From the NCBI GenBank assembly GCA_902592655.1, contig CACJFE010000001.1, forward strand, positions 1 through 64,000: a DNA stretch of 64,000 nucleotides, written 5' to 3'. This DNA comes from an uncultured Pelagibacteraceae bacterium. Its GTDB lineage: Bacteria; Pseudomonadota; Alphaproteobacteria; Pelagibacterales; Pelagibacteraceae. The position numbers were made by a program, and so were the translations under genes. Below the pieces are notes generated by a model. That model saw only the letters and a program-made list of their open reading frames with translations. It had not been told where the DNA came from and did no database searches. Below are positions 21,677-31,564 of the stretch, piece after piece; positions within the stretch are counted from its first letter, which is position 1, and every line of letters begins with the position of its first letter.

Positions 21677-23410
21677 ATGTTTAAAACATTAAAGAATATT
21701 TTAGCTGTTGCTGTTTCAATTTCTCTATTAACTATTTCAAATGTTGTAGCCGACGGACACGGAGCAGCAATTAAGAAATGGTCAAATGGTGAGTTTAGTC
21801 TTTCAACAATTTCTGCAAAAGAAAGAGAGAAAGAACTTAATTGGTTCCACAATGCTGCAAAGCCATTCAAAGGAATGGAAATAAATGTATTGTCAGAAAC
21901 TATTCCAACTCACGAATATGAGTCAAAAGTTTTAACAAAAGCTTTTGGAGAGATAACTGGAATTAAAGTTAATCACCAGTTACTTGGAGAAGGAGAAGTA
22001 GTACAAGCTGTTCAAACTCAAATGCAAACTGGAAGAAATTTGTATGATGCCTATATCAATGACTCAGATTTGATTGGTACACATTCAAGACTTCAGTTAG
22101 CAGTAAACTTAACTAAGTGGATGAAAGGTGAAGGTAAAGACGTTACTTTACCAACATTAGATATCGATGATTTCATTGGTAAATCATTTACTACAGGTCC
22201 AGATGGTGATTTATATCAATTACCTGATCAACAATTTGCTAACCTTTACTGGTTTAGAAAAGATTGGTTTGATAGACCCGAAATCAAAAAAGGTTTCAAA
22301 GCTAAATACGGATACGATTTAGGTGTGCCAGTTAACTGGTCTGCTTATGAAGACATCGCTGAATACTTTACTAAAGATGTGAAGAATATAGACGGTGTTA
22401 GAGTATACGGTCACATGGACTACGGTAAGAGAGCTCCAGACTTAGGATGGAGAATGACTGACGCGTGGTTATCAATGGCTGGTGCAGGTTCAGTTGGAAA
22501 GCCTAATGGTGTGCCAGTAGATGAGTGGGGAATAAGAATGGAAAAAGGTTCTTGTAACCCAGTTGGTGCTGACGTAGCGAGAGGTGGGGCTGCAAATGGT
22601 CCTGCTGCCGTATATGCAATCAGAAAATGGGACGAGTGGTTAAGAGCTTATGCACCTCCAGGTGCTGCAGCGATGGACTTCTATCAGTCTCTGCCAGCTT
22701 TATCATCAGGAAATGTTGCTCAGCAAATTTTCTGGTATACAGCGTTTACGGCATCAATGGTTGCTCCAAAGAGTTCTGGAAACAAAACAGTTGACGATAA
22801 TGGTAATCCTTTATGGAGAATGGGACCATCACCAAAAGGTCCTTACTGGGATGAAGGTATGAAGCTTGGTTATCAAGATGCTGGATCATGGACTTTATTT
22901 AAGTCTACTCCAGTTGACAGAAGAAAAGCTGCATGGTTATACGCTCAGTTTGTAGTATCAAAAACTGTAGATCTTAAGAAAAGTGATGTTGGTTTAACTA
23001 TCATTAGAGATAGTACAATTAATCACAAACACTTTACTAAGAGAGCTCCAAAACTTGGCGGACTTGTAGAATTCTACAGATCTAAAAACAGAGTATTGTG
23101 GTCACCAACAGGTATCAATGTTCCGGACTATCCGAAACTTGCACAAATCTGGTGGCAACAAATTGGAGATGTAAACTCAGGTGCGTTTACTCCACAACAA
23201 GCTATGGATCGTCTTGCAGAAGAGATGAATTTAGTTATGTCTCGTATGGAAGCTGCTGATAAAGCAAACAATACATACGGTGGATGTGGTCCAAGATTAG
23301 CTAAGCCGAAAGGCGCTGATTATTGGTTGAAACAACCAGGATCACCAAAAGCAAAACGTAACGAAAAACCTAAAGGTAAAACAGTTCCATTCTCTAAAGC
23401 TTGGAATTAA
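21677..23410 (+). CDS. glpV: ABC transporter substrate-binding protein, glycerol type (GlpV-like)
   Basis: Signal peptide, large SBP; context glpK upstream, two ATPases, two permeases and DUF2160-like protein downstream. Confidence 0.85.
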   Translation: MFKTLKNILAVAVSISLLTISNVVADGHGAAIKKWSNGEFSLSTISAKEREKELNWFHNAAKPFKGMEINVLSETIPTHEYESKVLTKAFGEITGIKVNHQLLGEGEVVQAVQTQMQTGRNLYDAYINDSDLIGTHSRLQLAVNLTKWMKGEGKDVTLPTLDIDDFIGKSFTTGPDGDLYQLPDQQFANLYWFRKDWFDRPEIKKGFKAKYGYDLGVPVNWSAYEDIAEYFTKDVKNIDGVRVYGHMDYGKRAPDLGWRMTDAWLSMAGAGSVGKPNGVPVDEWGIRMEKGSCNPVGADVARGGAANGPAAVYAIRKWDEWLRAYAPPGAAAMDFYQSLPALSSGNVAQQIFWYTAFTASMVAPKSSGNKTVDDNGNPLWRMGPSPKGPYWDEGMKLGYQDAGSWTLFKSTPVDRRKAAWLYAQFVVSKTVDLKKSDVGLTIIRDSTINHKHFTKRAPKLGGLVEFYRSKNRVLWSPTGINVPDYPKLAQIWWQQIGDVNSGAFTPQQAMDRLAEEMNLVMSRMEAADKANNTYGGCGPRLAKPKGADYWLKQPGSPKAKRNEKPKGKTVPFSKAWN

Positions 23411-23430
23411 TTTAGGTTAAATCTAAATTT

Positions 23431-23458
23431 AAAGGGGGCTTAACAGCCCCCTTTTTTT
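23431..23458 (+). terminator. Rho-independent terminator-like hairpin after glpV
   Basis: AAAGGGGGCT-TAAC-AGCCCCCTTT perfect stem followed by T-run. Confidence 0.85.
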
Positions 23459-23477
23459 AAAACGAAATTCAAAAATT

Positions 23478-24542
23478 ATGAGCTTAGAATTAAAAAACGT
23501 TGAAAAAAAAGTAGGATTAGACACTCATATTTACCGAACAAATTTAAAATTACAAAAAAATACGATTAACATTCTTTTAGGTTCTACTTTAGCTGGAAAG
23601 ACTACATTAATGCAGATTATGGCTGGCTTAGATAAACCAACATCAGGCGAGATTTGGTTTAACAATGAGAATGTAACAGGTATGAAAGTTCAAAAAAGAA
23701 ATGTCTCAATGGTTTACCAGCAATTTATTAATTACCCCAACTTCACAGTTTATGACAATATTGCATCTCCATTAAAGATTACCGGAGTAAGTTCAGACGA
23801 GACAAAACAGAGAGTTGGAAAAGTTGCAGAATTACTAAAACTCTCTGGAATGTTGAACAAAAAACCAAATGAACTTTCCGGAGGACAGCAACAAAGAACA
23901 GCTTTAGCAAGAGCTCTTGTAAAAGACTCAGATTTAATACTTTTAGATGAACCACTTGCTAACTTAGATTTTAAATTAAGAGAAGAATTAAGAGAGGAAT
24001 TACCGAAATTATTTGAGAATAGAGACTGTATAGTAGTTTACGCAACCACAGAACCTTCAGAAGCTTTACTCTTAGGTGGTAATACTGCAACTTTACAGGA
24101 AGGTAAGATCATTCAATATGGAAAAACTTTAGATACTTATAATAAACCTAACTCTTTAGTTTCAGCCCAGGTATTTAGCGATCCACCAATGAATATAGCT
24201 AAAATAAAAAAATCAGGAGATCAGTGTTCATTTTTACAAAATAACATTCAATGGAAGACTAAAATAAACATCAAAGACGGTGAATATAAAGTAGGGATTA
24301 GACCCCATAATATTACAACATATAAAGAGGGCAACAACACACTTGAGATAAAAGGTAAAGTTTTAATCTCTGAAATCAGTGGTTCTGAGAGCTTAATCCA
24401 CTTTACAAACGGAAATTTGAACTGGGTCTCTTTATCTAACGGAGTTTTTCAAAAAAACGTAGGCGATGAGATGAATTTATACATGAATACAGATGAGTTT
24501 GTTTATTTTGATCAAAATGAGAGGTTGGTATCCAATGGCTAA
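23478..24542 (+). CDS. glpS: Glycerol ABC transporter ATP-binding protein (GlpS-like)
   Basis: LLGSTLAGKTTLMQ Walker A, LSGGQQQR signature, LILLDEPLANLD Walker B; H-loop His replaced. Confidence 0.87.
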   Translation: MSLELKNVEKKVGLDTHIYRTNLKLQKNTINILLGSTLAGKTTLMQIMAGLDKPTSGEIWFNNENVTGMKVQKRNVSMVYQQFINYPNFTVYDNIASPLKITGVSSDETKQRVGKVAELLKLSGMLNKKPNELSGGQQQRTALARALVKDSDLILLDEPLANLDFKLREELREELPKLFENRDCIVVYATTEPSEALLLGGNTATLQEGKIIQYGKTLDTYNKPNSLVSAQVFSDPPMNIAKIKKSGDQCSFLQNNIQWKTKINIKDGEYKVGIRPHNITTYKEGNNTLEIKGKVLISEISGSESLIHFTNGNLNWVSLSNGVFQKNVGDEMNLYMNTDEFVYFDQNERLVSNG

Positions 24543-25599
24543 AGTTACATTAAAAGGTTTAAGCCATAGTTATTTAAAAACTCAATCTTCAGATGCTGAT
24601 TGGGCAATCAGAGGAGTAGATATTGATTGGAATGATGGGGGTGCTTATGCTTTATTAGGCCCGTCAGGTTGTGGAAAGACAACATTGTTGAATATTATTT
24701 CTGGATTAATTACCCCAACTAAAGGCGATATACTATTTGATGACAAAGTTGTTTCAGGCTTGAATCCTGTAGAGAGAAATATCGCACAGATTTTTCAATT
24801 CCCGGTTATTTATGACACGATGACAGTATATGATAATTTAGCGTTTCCTTTAAGAAATAGAAAAATTCCAGAGGAAGAAATTAAAGCAAAAGTTCATGAG
24901 ATAGCTGAAATGTTGGAGTTATCTTCAACATTAAACAATAGAGCTTCTGGTTTAACTGCAGATGGAAAACAAAAAATATCACTAGGACGCGGATTGGTAA
25001 GATCAGATGTAAATGCCATTATGTTTGATGAACCATTAACAGTAATCGACCCTCATTTAAAATGGATTCTAAGATCTAAACTTAAAGAACTTCATCAAAA
25101 GATTAATAGAACAATGATTTATGTAACACACGATCAAACAGAGGCTTTAACTTTTGCTGATCAAGTAGTTGTAATGCATGAAGGTCAAATTGTTCAAACA
25201 GGAACACCAGTAGATTTGTTTGAAAAACCAAAGCATACATTTGTTGGATATTTTATTGGCTCACCAGGTATGAATGTTTTACCTTGTCAAATTAAAGGAA
25301 ATGATGTCTTCGTTAATGGAAAAAAAATAGAAACTCACCAACAAATAAAAAAAAATAATTTTAGCAAGACAGAAGTTGGTGTGAGACCTGAATTCATATC
25401 TTTTAGTAACGAAGGAATTCCTGTTAAAGTTTTATCAGTAAGTAATACAGGAAGGCATAAAATTGTAGACACTGAAAGTGAAACTGGAAAAATTAAAATG
25501 ATTGCAAAATCTAATGAAGATATTCCGTCAGGATCTGCATTTTTAAAATTCAAAAAAGAATATACTTTTACATATGGAGACAATTGGATAATTGAATGA
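24535..25599 (+). CDS. glpT: Glycerol ABC transporter ATP-binding protein (GlpT-like)
   Basis: Walker A LLGPSGCGKTT, IMFDEPLTVIDP, YVTHDQTEAL; degenerate signature LTADGKQK. ATG at 24535 preferred over the track start at 24493. Confidence 0.87.
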   Translation: MAKVTLKGLSHSYLKTQSSDADWAIRGVDIDWNDGGAYALLGPSGCGKTTLLNIISGLITPTKGDILFDDKVVSGLNPVERNIAQIFQFPVIYDTMTVYDNLAFPLRNRKIPEEEIKAKVHEIAEMLELSSTLNNRASGLTADGKQKISLGRGLVRSDVNAIMFDEPLTVIDPHLKWILRSKLKELHQKINRTMIYVTHDQTEALTFADQVVVMHEGQIVQTGTPVDLFEKPKHTFVGYFIGSPGMNVLPCQIKGNDVFVNGKKIETHQQIKKNNFSKTEVGVRPEFISFSNEGIPVKVLSVSNTGRHKIVDTESETGKIKMIAKSNEDIPSGSAFLKFKKEYTFTYGDNWIIE

Positions 25600-26462
25600 A
25601 TAAAACAGTAAATCAAAAAGCATGGTTCTTTGTAATACCAGTATTTGTGCTGGTAGCTTTCAATGCCATTATTCCATTAATGACTGTAGTAAACTATGCT
25701 TTCCAAGAAACTTTTGGGAATAATGTTTTTATGTGGGAGGGTACAAGATGGTTTAAACAAATCATGTTGTCTGAAAGATTTCATGCATCACTTGGCAGAC
25801 AATTCTTATTTACTTTTATAATTTTATTTATTCAAATTCCATTAGGAATAGCGATAGCACTTACTATGCCTAAAGAGGGAATAGGTGTACCTGTTTGTTT
25901 AGTTTTAATGTCCATGCCACTTTTAATACCATGGAACGTTGTAGGAGCTATGTGGAATATTTTTGCATTACCGGATATTGGTTTCTTAGGTCATTCACTT
26001 AATGCTTTAGGATTTGATTATAACTTTACTCAACAAATTGGTGATGCTTGGTTCACAACTATACTAATGGATGTATGGCATTGGACGTCGTTAGTAGTTT
26101 TATTATCTTATGCAGGATTAAGATCTATTCAACCTGCCTACTATCAAGCAGCAGAAATTGATGGGGCTAGTCGTTGGGCAGTTTTTACAAAAATTGAATT
26201 ACCTAAAATGAAAAAAGTATTAACGATCGCAATACTTTTAAGATTTATGGACAGTTTCATGATTTATACAGAGCCATTTGTTTTAACTGGAGGCGGCCCA
26301 GGTAATGCTACTGCATTTTTATCTATAGACTTAGTTAAAATGGCATTAGGACAGTTTGACTTAGGACCAGCTGCAGCAATGTCGTTGATATATTTTTTTA
26401 TTGTACTTTTGGTTTGTTGGGTATTCTACACATTAATGATGAGAAATGAGGAAAAATCATGA
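25596..26462 (+). CDS. glpP: Glycerol ABC transporter permease (GlpP-like)
   Basis: MalF/UgpA-type permease with EAA motif YYQAAEIDGASRWAVFTKIELPKM. Confidence 0.88.
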   Translation: MNKTVNQKAWFFVIPVFVLVAFNAIIPLMTVVNYAFQETFGNNVFMWEGTRWFKQIMLSERFHASLGRQFLFTFIILFIQIPLGIAIALTMPKEGIGVPVCLVLMSMPLLIPWNVVGAMWNIFALPDIGFLGHSLNALGFDYNFTQQIGDAWFTTILMDVWHWTSLVVLLSYAGLRSIQPAYYQAAEIDGASRWAVFTKIELPKMKKVLTIAILLRFMDSFMIYTEPFVLTGGGPGNATAFLSIDLVKMALGQFDLGPAAAMSLIYFFIVLLVCWVFYTLMMRNEEKS

Positions 26463-27259
26463 GGAAAGCTAAGTGGGTGGTTCCTACAATTTATATTATT
26501 TTCTTGATGCTTCCAATTTATTGGTTACTTAACATGTCATTCAAAACGACTACCGAGATTATAAACACTTATACATTATGGCCTCAAGAATTTACACTAG
26601 ATAATTATAAGAAAATTTTTACCGACAGTACTTGGTATACTGGGTATCTTAATTCTATTTATTATGTAGTGATGAACACTGTGATTTCCGTGGCAGCCGC
26701 ACTGCCTGCAGCTTATGCTTTTTCTAGATATAAATTTTTAGGGGATAAACATTTATTCTTTTGGCTATTGACTAACAGAATGGCTCCACCTGCAGTATTT
26801 GCATTGCCATTTTTTCAATTTTATTCATCAGTAAATTTGTTTGATACGCATGTGGCTGTAGCTTTATCACATTGTTTGTTTAATATTCCTTTAGCAGTGT
26901 GGATTCTAGAAGGGTTTATGTCTTCTGTGCCAAAAGAATTAGATGAAACAGCTTATGTAGATGGTTATTCATTTTGGAGATTTTTCTTCAAGATATTTAT
27001 TCCAACAATTACCGCGGGTATAGGTATTACTATGTTTTTCTGTTTTATGTTTTCTTGGGTAGAATTATTATTAGCTAAAACACTTACTGCTGTGGCAGCG
27101 AAACCAATAGCTGCAACGATGACCCGAACAGCCAGTACCTCTGGTTACGAATTAGGTTTATTAGCAGCAGCAGGTAGTTTGACAATTGTACCTGGGGCAA
27201 TTGTGATTTACTTTGTAAGAAACTATATAGCCAAGGGGTTTGCACTAGGAAGAGTATGA
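26459..27259 (+). CDS. glpQ: Glycerol ABC transporter permease (GlpQ-like)
   Basis: MalG/UgpE-type permease; EAA motif ELDETAYVDGYSFWRFFFKIFIP. Confidence 0.88.
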   Translation: MRKAKWVVPTIYIIFLMLPIYWLLNMSFKTTTEIINTYTLWPQEFTLDNYKKIFTDSTWYTGYLNSIYYVVMNTVISVAAALPAAYAFSRYKFLGDKHLFFWLLTNRMAPPAVFALPFFQFYSSVNLFDTHVAVALSHCLFNIPLAVWILEGFMSSVPKELDETAYVDGYSFWRFFFKIFIPTITAGIGITMFFCFMFSWVELLLAKTLTAVAAKPIAATMTRTASTSGYELGLLAAAGSLTIVPGAIVIYFVRNYIAKGFALGRV

Positions 27260-27615
27260 TGATGATAAATATTTTACATGCCGCAACCTGGGGAGACATG
27301 GCTAAGAATAAAGAAAAAGGGTTCTTTGATTTTGAATTTATCACTTGGATGGCTTGGACTTGGCAAACCGCAGCTTTCTTTATCTTTATAGTTTTGTGTC
27401 TAACAGCAATGGTTATTTGGGAAAAAAAATCACCCGGAGGTAGCCCAAGAAAAGGTATTTTAGGTTTAGATACTACTAGAGGAGACAGATTATTTATATC
27501 ATTGTTAGGAAGTGCTTTTATACATTTATTTTGGCTGGCTCTAGTCGGCAGTATTTTGTGGCTAGCGACAATTTTATGTATTTTCTATGCTATTATTGTA
27601 TTTAGATATGTTTAA
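27256..27615 (+). CDS. glpU: DUF2160-like small membrane protein (GlpU-like)
   Basis: MAWTWQTAAFFIFIVLCLTAMVIWE..TTRGDRLFISLLGSAFIHLFWLALVG, characteristic glycerol-transporter-associated protein. Confidence 0.82.
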   Translation: MMMINILHAATWGDMAKNKEKGFFDFEFITWMAWTWQTAAFFIFIVLCLTAMVIWEKKSPGGSPRKGILGLDTTRGDRLFISLLGSAFIHLFWLALVGSILWLATILCIFYAIIVFRYV

Positions 27616-27632
27616 AATTTCTAATAATTTAA

Positions 27633-28916
27633 ATGTATAAAAAAATAGTTAGTTATTTATCTCTTGCTTCATTAATCACTCTTTTAAGTGCTCTTATTGT
27701 TTTTCTTGCAATTGACTTGAATATTTTAAATTCAAAAAAAAAATTGTATGAAACGTTTCCTAATTTTGAATTAAGAAAAATAATTTTTAAAAAAAACTCT
27801 GAAATAGAGCATTTTGAAAACGATTATAATATAAAATTTTTACCTTACACACAGTTTGAAAAAGTAAATTTTGTAAAAAAAAAAATTATATTTGAAAATG
27901 ATCTTATCTCTAAAAAAAAAAATTTAGATACATCAATAGCCTATAAAAGATATAATTCTTTTTATATTGATTTTTATAAAGATGATTTATTTTTAACTGA
28001 TCATATTGGAAATACTTATTATATAAAAAAAAAAGAATTGTTTTCTTCAACAAAAAATTTAAAAGCAAAAAACATTAAAGGAAATTTAAATGTAACTAGA
28101 GTTTTTGACTCGTTTATCTACAACGATAAGATTTTTGTTTCATTTACATCTCAGAAAGAAGAATGTAACGAAATTAATATTAGTTATGCAAAAATTAATC
28201 TTGAGAAATTAATTTTTGAAAATTTTTTTAGCTCAAATCATTGTAATAAGACAGGATCTCCTGGAAGAATTCAAATTTTTGAAAAACAGGGAATTAAAGG
28301 TCTATTAGTAAGCACTTCTGAAGGCAGACGAGATAAACCAGGTTTAACTACCCAGAAGAAAGAGTCATTATTCGGTAAAATTTTATTCATTCCGATAGAT
28401 GAACCTAACAATATTGAAATTTATTCTATGGGACATAGAGTTATACAAGGACTATCGGTTGATAATGGTATTATTATTTCTACAGAACATGGTCCACGCG
28501 GTGGTGATGAAATCAATAAAATTTTACCTAATAAAAATTATGGCTGGCCTATTGCCTCTCTTGGTGAGAGGTATGATTTTGATTATAAAAATGAAAATTT
28601 AAAGTACAAAAAAGACCATAAAGATAACAATTTTGAAGAGCCAATTTTCAGCTTCATTCCAAGTATAGGGATATCTGAAATTATAAAACTACCTAATTCA
28701 TTCTCAATATTTTATCAAGATCATTATGTTTTATCTTCATTAAATAGTGGAAGCATCTATTTCATAAGACTCAGTGAAGATAAAAGCAAAGTTATTACAT
28801 TAGAAAAAGTTTTTCTTAATAATAGGATTAGAGATATGAAGTTTTCAAAAGAAAATAATAGCATAATACTAGCTTTGGAGGAGAATGCAGAAATAGGTGT
28901 TTTAAGAAAAGAGTGA
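27633..28916 (+). CDS. Glucose/sorbosone dehydrogenase-like beta-propeller protein
   Basis: SEGRRDKPGLTTQKKESLFGKILFIPID, GHRVIQGLSVDNGIIISTEHGPRGGDEINKILPNKNYGWPIAS. Confidence 0.75.
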   Translation: MYKKIVSYLSLASLITLLSALIVFLAIDLNILNSKKKLYETFPNFELRKIIFKKNSEIEHFENDYNIKFLPYTQFEKVNFVKKKIIFENDLISKKKNLDTSIAYKRYNSFYIDFYKDDLFLTDHIGNTYYIKKKELFSSTKNLKAKNIKGNLNVTRVFDSFIYNDKIFVSFTSQKEECNEINISYAKINLEKLIFENFFSSNHCNKTGSPGRIQIFEKQGIKGLLVSTSEGRRDKPGLTTQKKESLFGKILFIPIDEPNNIEIYSMGHRVIQGLSVDNGIIISTEHGPRGGDEINKILPNKNYGWPIASLGERYDFDYKNENLKYKKDHKDNNFEEPIFSFIPSIGISEIIKLPNSFSIFYQDHYVLSSLNSGSIYFIRLSEDKSKVITLEKVFLNNRIRDMKFSKENNSIILALEENAEIGVLRKE

Positions 28917-28919
28917 GAA

Positions 28920-29618
28920 TTACCTAAAAAAAAATTTATATAAAAGAAAATAAACTAATTGTGCAATTATTTTAAGTCTCATTTTACTAAATCCTTTGTC
29001 ACGATTTTTAAAATTAATAAACATCTCTTTAATTATAATTTTGTTAGAAGTACTTAAAATAATATCAAGTAAAATTTTATATCCTAATAAAAAAAGTTTT
29101 TTCTTACTTTTTTTAAATATTATTTTTTTGATAATAAAAAAACCAGACATGGGATCTTTTAAATTCAAACTAAATAAGAAATTAGTAATTGAATTTAAAG
29201 ATTTTGAAACGTAAAATCTTAAGACTCCAAGATTTACCCTTTCATTGTTAATCATATTTCTTGACCCCACAAGTATATCGCAATTATTTTTTTGAAAGGC
29301 ATACATCATTTTTTTTAGGTCTGAAGGATGGTGTTGTAAATCACCGTCCATTACAATTAAATTTTCATATTTAGATTTTGAAAAACCATAGACAACAGAT
29401 TTTGATAAGTCTCTAGGTTTTTCTTTTCTTATCAAAAATTTAATTTTTTTATTTTTTAGCTTCTTAAAAACTTCAATTGATCCATCTCTAGAGTCATCAT
29501 CTACAAAAATAATCTCATACTTATTAATTTGATTATTGAGAACTTTAGTTAATGATGATAATAACTTTATTAAGTTTTTTTTTTCTTTATAAATCGGAAT
29601 TATTATTGAAAAATTCAT
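28920..29618 (-). CDS. Family 2 glycosyltransferase (polyprenol-phosphate mannosyltransferase-like)
   Basis: FSIIIPIYKEKKNLIKLL, FVDDDSRDGS, VMDGDLQHHPSDL. Confidence 0.9.
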   Translation of the reverse strand: MNFSIIIPIYKEKKNLIKLLSSLTKVLNNQINKYEIIFVDDDSRDGSIEVFKKLKNKKIKFLIRKEKPRDLSKSVVYGFSKSKYENLIVMDGDLQHHPSDLKKMMYAFQKNNCDILVGSRNMINNERVNLGVLRFYVSKSLNSITNFLFSLNLKDPMSGFFIIKKIIFKKSKKKLFLLGYKILLDIILSTSNKIIIKEMFINFKNRDKGFSKMRLKIIAQLVYFLLYKFFFR

Positions 29619-29665
29619 TTAATTTGTATTAAGTAATAATTATTTATATTATATCATATATTTTA

Positions 29666-31294
29666 ATGAAGAAACTAAAGTCGAAAAATAATTACATCTA
29701 TATATTACTATTTTTTATTTCAATAATTGGCGTTTATACTTATCAAGATTACGGCGTAGGTATTGAAGAGCATTTTCAAAGAAAATCAGGTTTTTATTGG
29801 TTAAATTTTTTATTGAGTTACACAGATTTTGAAACTTTAAAACATACAGCCTTCATAAAATTAGAAGAAATTAAATTATTTTCTCCCAGATTGTATCCAA
29901 TTGAGCAATTAGGATTTTATGGAGTATTATTTGACGTTCCTACAGCGTTTATTGAAACCTTTTTTAACATACAAAATCCAAATGATTATTTTTACTTTAG
30001 ACATATATTAATTTTTTTTATTTTTTTACTTAGTGGTTTTTGTTTTTATAAAATTATAGTATCTAGATTTAAAAATATTAACCTAGCTTTAATAGGCTTT
30101 ATTTTTTACGTATTTTCACCACGTATATACGGAAATATTTTTTTCGATAATAAAGATATTTTTTTCCTATCAATATTTACTATAAATGTTTTCTTTTTTT
30201 TAAAATATCTTAAAAAGAAAAATTATCTTAATCTAATTTTTTTTTCTTGTTTATGTGCTTTGTCAACTTCTTCAAGGATTATTGCCTTATTAATTCCAAT
30301 AGCATTTTTAATTATATTAGTCATTGAAATTGCAAACTCAAAAAATATCAAAATTCAGTTTTTTAGATTTTTAATTTTTTTTATAACTTTTTTTATAGTT
30401 CTAATAATTCATTGGCCTTATTTATGGACATTGAATTGGAATCAAATGTTAAATTTTTTTCAACCTTTTTTTTATGCCATGAATCCTTGGGTTTTTTTTA
30501 ACGGAGAATTTTATCAATCTAAGTATTTACCATATTCTTATATTCCCATTTGGATTATTATTACAACACCAATTTATATTTTGTTATTTTTTATTTTTGG
30601 TTTTTACAAACATACAAAAAGAGTCTTTACTAGATTTTTAAATATTAGGGAAAATTTGATAAATCAGCATGACATTTGGAGATCAAGTAATGAAAAATTT
30701 GATTTATTTTTATTAATAAATTTTTTATTAGTAGTATTATTATATATCTCAATTAATCCTGCACTTCTAAGTGGCTGGAGGCATTTTTATTATCTTAATT
30801 TTTTTATGATCTATTATTGTTGTTATTTTCTTTATATTATTCTTTTTAGTTCAAAAAAAAAATTAATTCTTTCAATTCTTGTCCCTCTTAGTCTATTTAC
30901 AACTTATGAAAATTATAAATATCATCCATTTCAAAGTGTATATTTTAATAATTTGATTACAAAAAAATATAAAAAAAGTTTTGAAATTGATACTCAATCT
31001 TTGTCAAGAGTTCATGCTATAAAAGAAATACTTAAAGAAGACGGTAAACTTAATATAGCGACCGCATCCTGGACTCCTTTAGAAAATGCCAGATCACTTA
31101 TACCAATTAGTGAATGGGATAGACTGATTTTTGTTGGAACAGAATATGATAAGGCTGATTTTATCTATTCTAATTTTTATTATGAAGTTAATATTAATTA
31201 TAATAAAAAATATGAAATTCCTGAAAATTTTTCTTTATATAAAACACTCGTGATTGATGGTACAAGAATATATTCAATATACAAAAAAATATAA
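29666..31294 (+). CDS. Integral membrane glycosyltransferase-like protein (GT39/ArnT-like)
   Basis: Many TM helices, FSPRIYGNIFFDNKDIFFLS, soluble C-terminal domain; adjacent to GT2. Confidence 0.7.
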   Translation: MKKLKSKNNYIYILLFFISIIGVYTYQDYGVGIEEHFQRKSGFYWLNFLLSYTDFETLKHTAFIKLEEIKLFSPRLYPIEQLGFYGVLFDVPTAFIETFFNIQNPNDYFYFRHILIFFIFLLSGFCFYKIIVSRFKNINLALIGFIFYVFSPRIYGNIFFDNKDIFFLSIFTINVFFFLKYLKKKNYLNLIFFSCLCALSTSSRIIALLIPIAFLIILVIEIANSKNIKIQFFRFLIFFITFFIVLIIHWPYLWTLNWNQMLNFFQPFFYAMNPWVFFNGEFYQSKYLPYSYIPIWIIITTPIYILLFFIFGFYKHTKRVFTRFLNIRENLINQHDIWRSSNEKFDLFLLINFLLVVLLYISINPALLSGWRHFYYLNFFMIYYCCYFLYIILFSSKKKLILSILVPLSLFTTYENYKYHPFQSVYFNNLITKKYKKSFEIDTQSLSRVHAIKEILKEDGKLNIATASWTPLENARSLIPISEWDRLIFVGTEYDKADFIYSNFYYEVNINYNKKYEIPENFSLYKTLVIDGTRIYSIYKKI

Positions 31295-31295
31295 G

Positions 31296-31559
31296 ATGAA
31301 ACTTTTTATCTACAAATCTTTATTAGCATGTTTTTTAGTCTTTATACTTTTCCATTTAACCGTTGGTTATACTGTAAGAAGTTATGAAATAAAAATATAT
31401 AATTACTTTTCTAAAGACAAGATAAATTATATAAAACATAAATTAAGATCTGAATTGAAAGATGGTTTAAATCAAGATCGAATTTTATCAAAAGATGACT
31501 CCATTCTTATAAATAATTTTTTGGAAAAAATTAGTAATGAATTAAAAGATGCAAAATAG
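31296..31559 (+). CDS. Hypothetical small membrane-anchored protein
   Basis: Start ATG 31296 directly after upstream stop (MKLFIYKSLLACFLVF...); signal/TM N-terminus. Confidence 0.6.
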   Translation: MKLFIYKSLLACFLVFILFHLTVGYTVRSYEIKIYNYFSKDKINYIKHKLRSELKDGLNQDRILSKDDSILINNFLEKISNELKDAK

Positions 31560-31564
31560 TTTGT

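Noticed and set aside
24493-25599. Track start of second glycerol ATPase at 24493
   Set aside because: MAKVTLKGLSHSYL from 24535 matches usual ABC ATPase N-termini; the extension lies within the glpS reading region
31254-31559. Track ORF with start at 31254 overlapping the GT39-like gene
   Set aside because: In-frame ATG at 31296, 1 nt after the upstream stop, starts a typical signal/TM N-terminus; upstream extension is likely spurious
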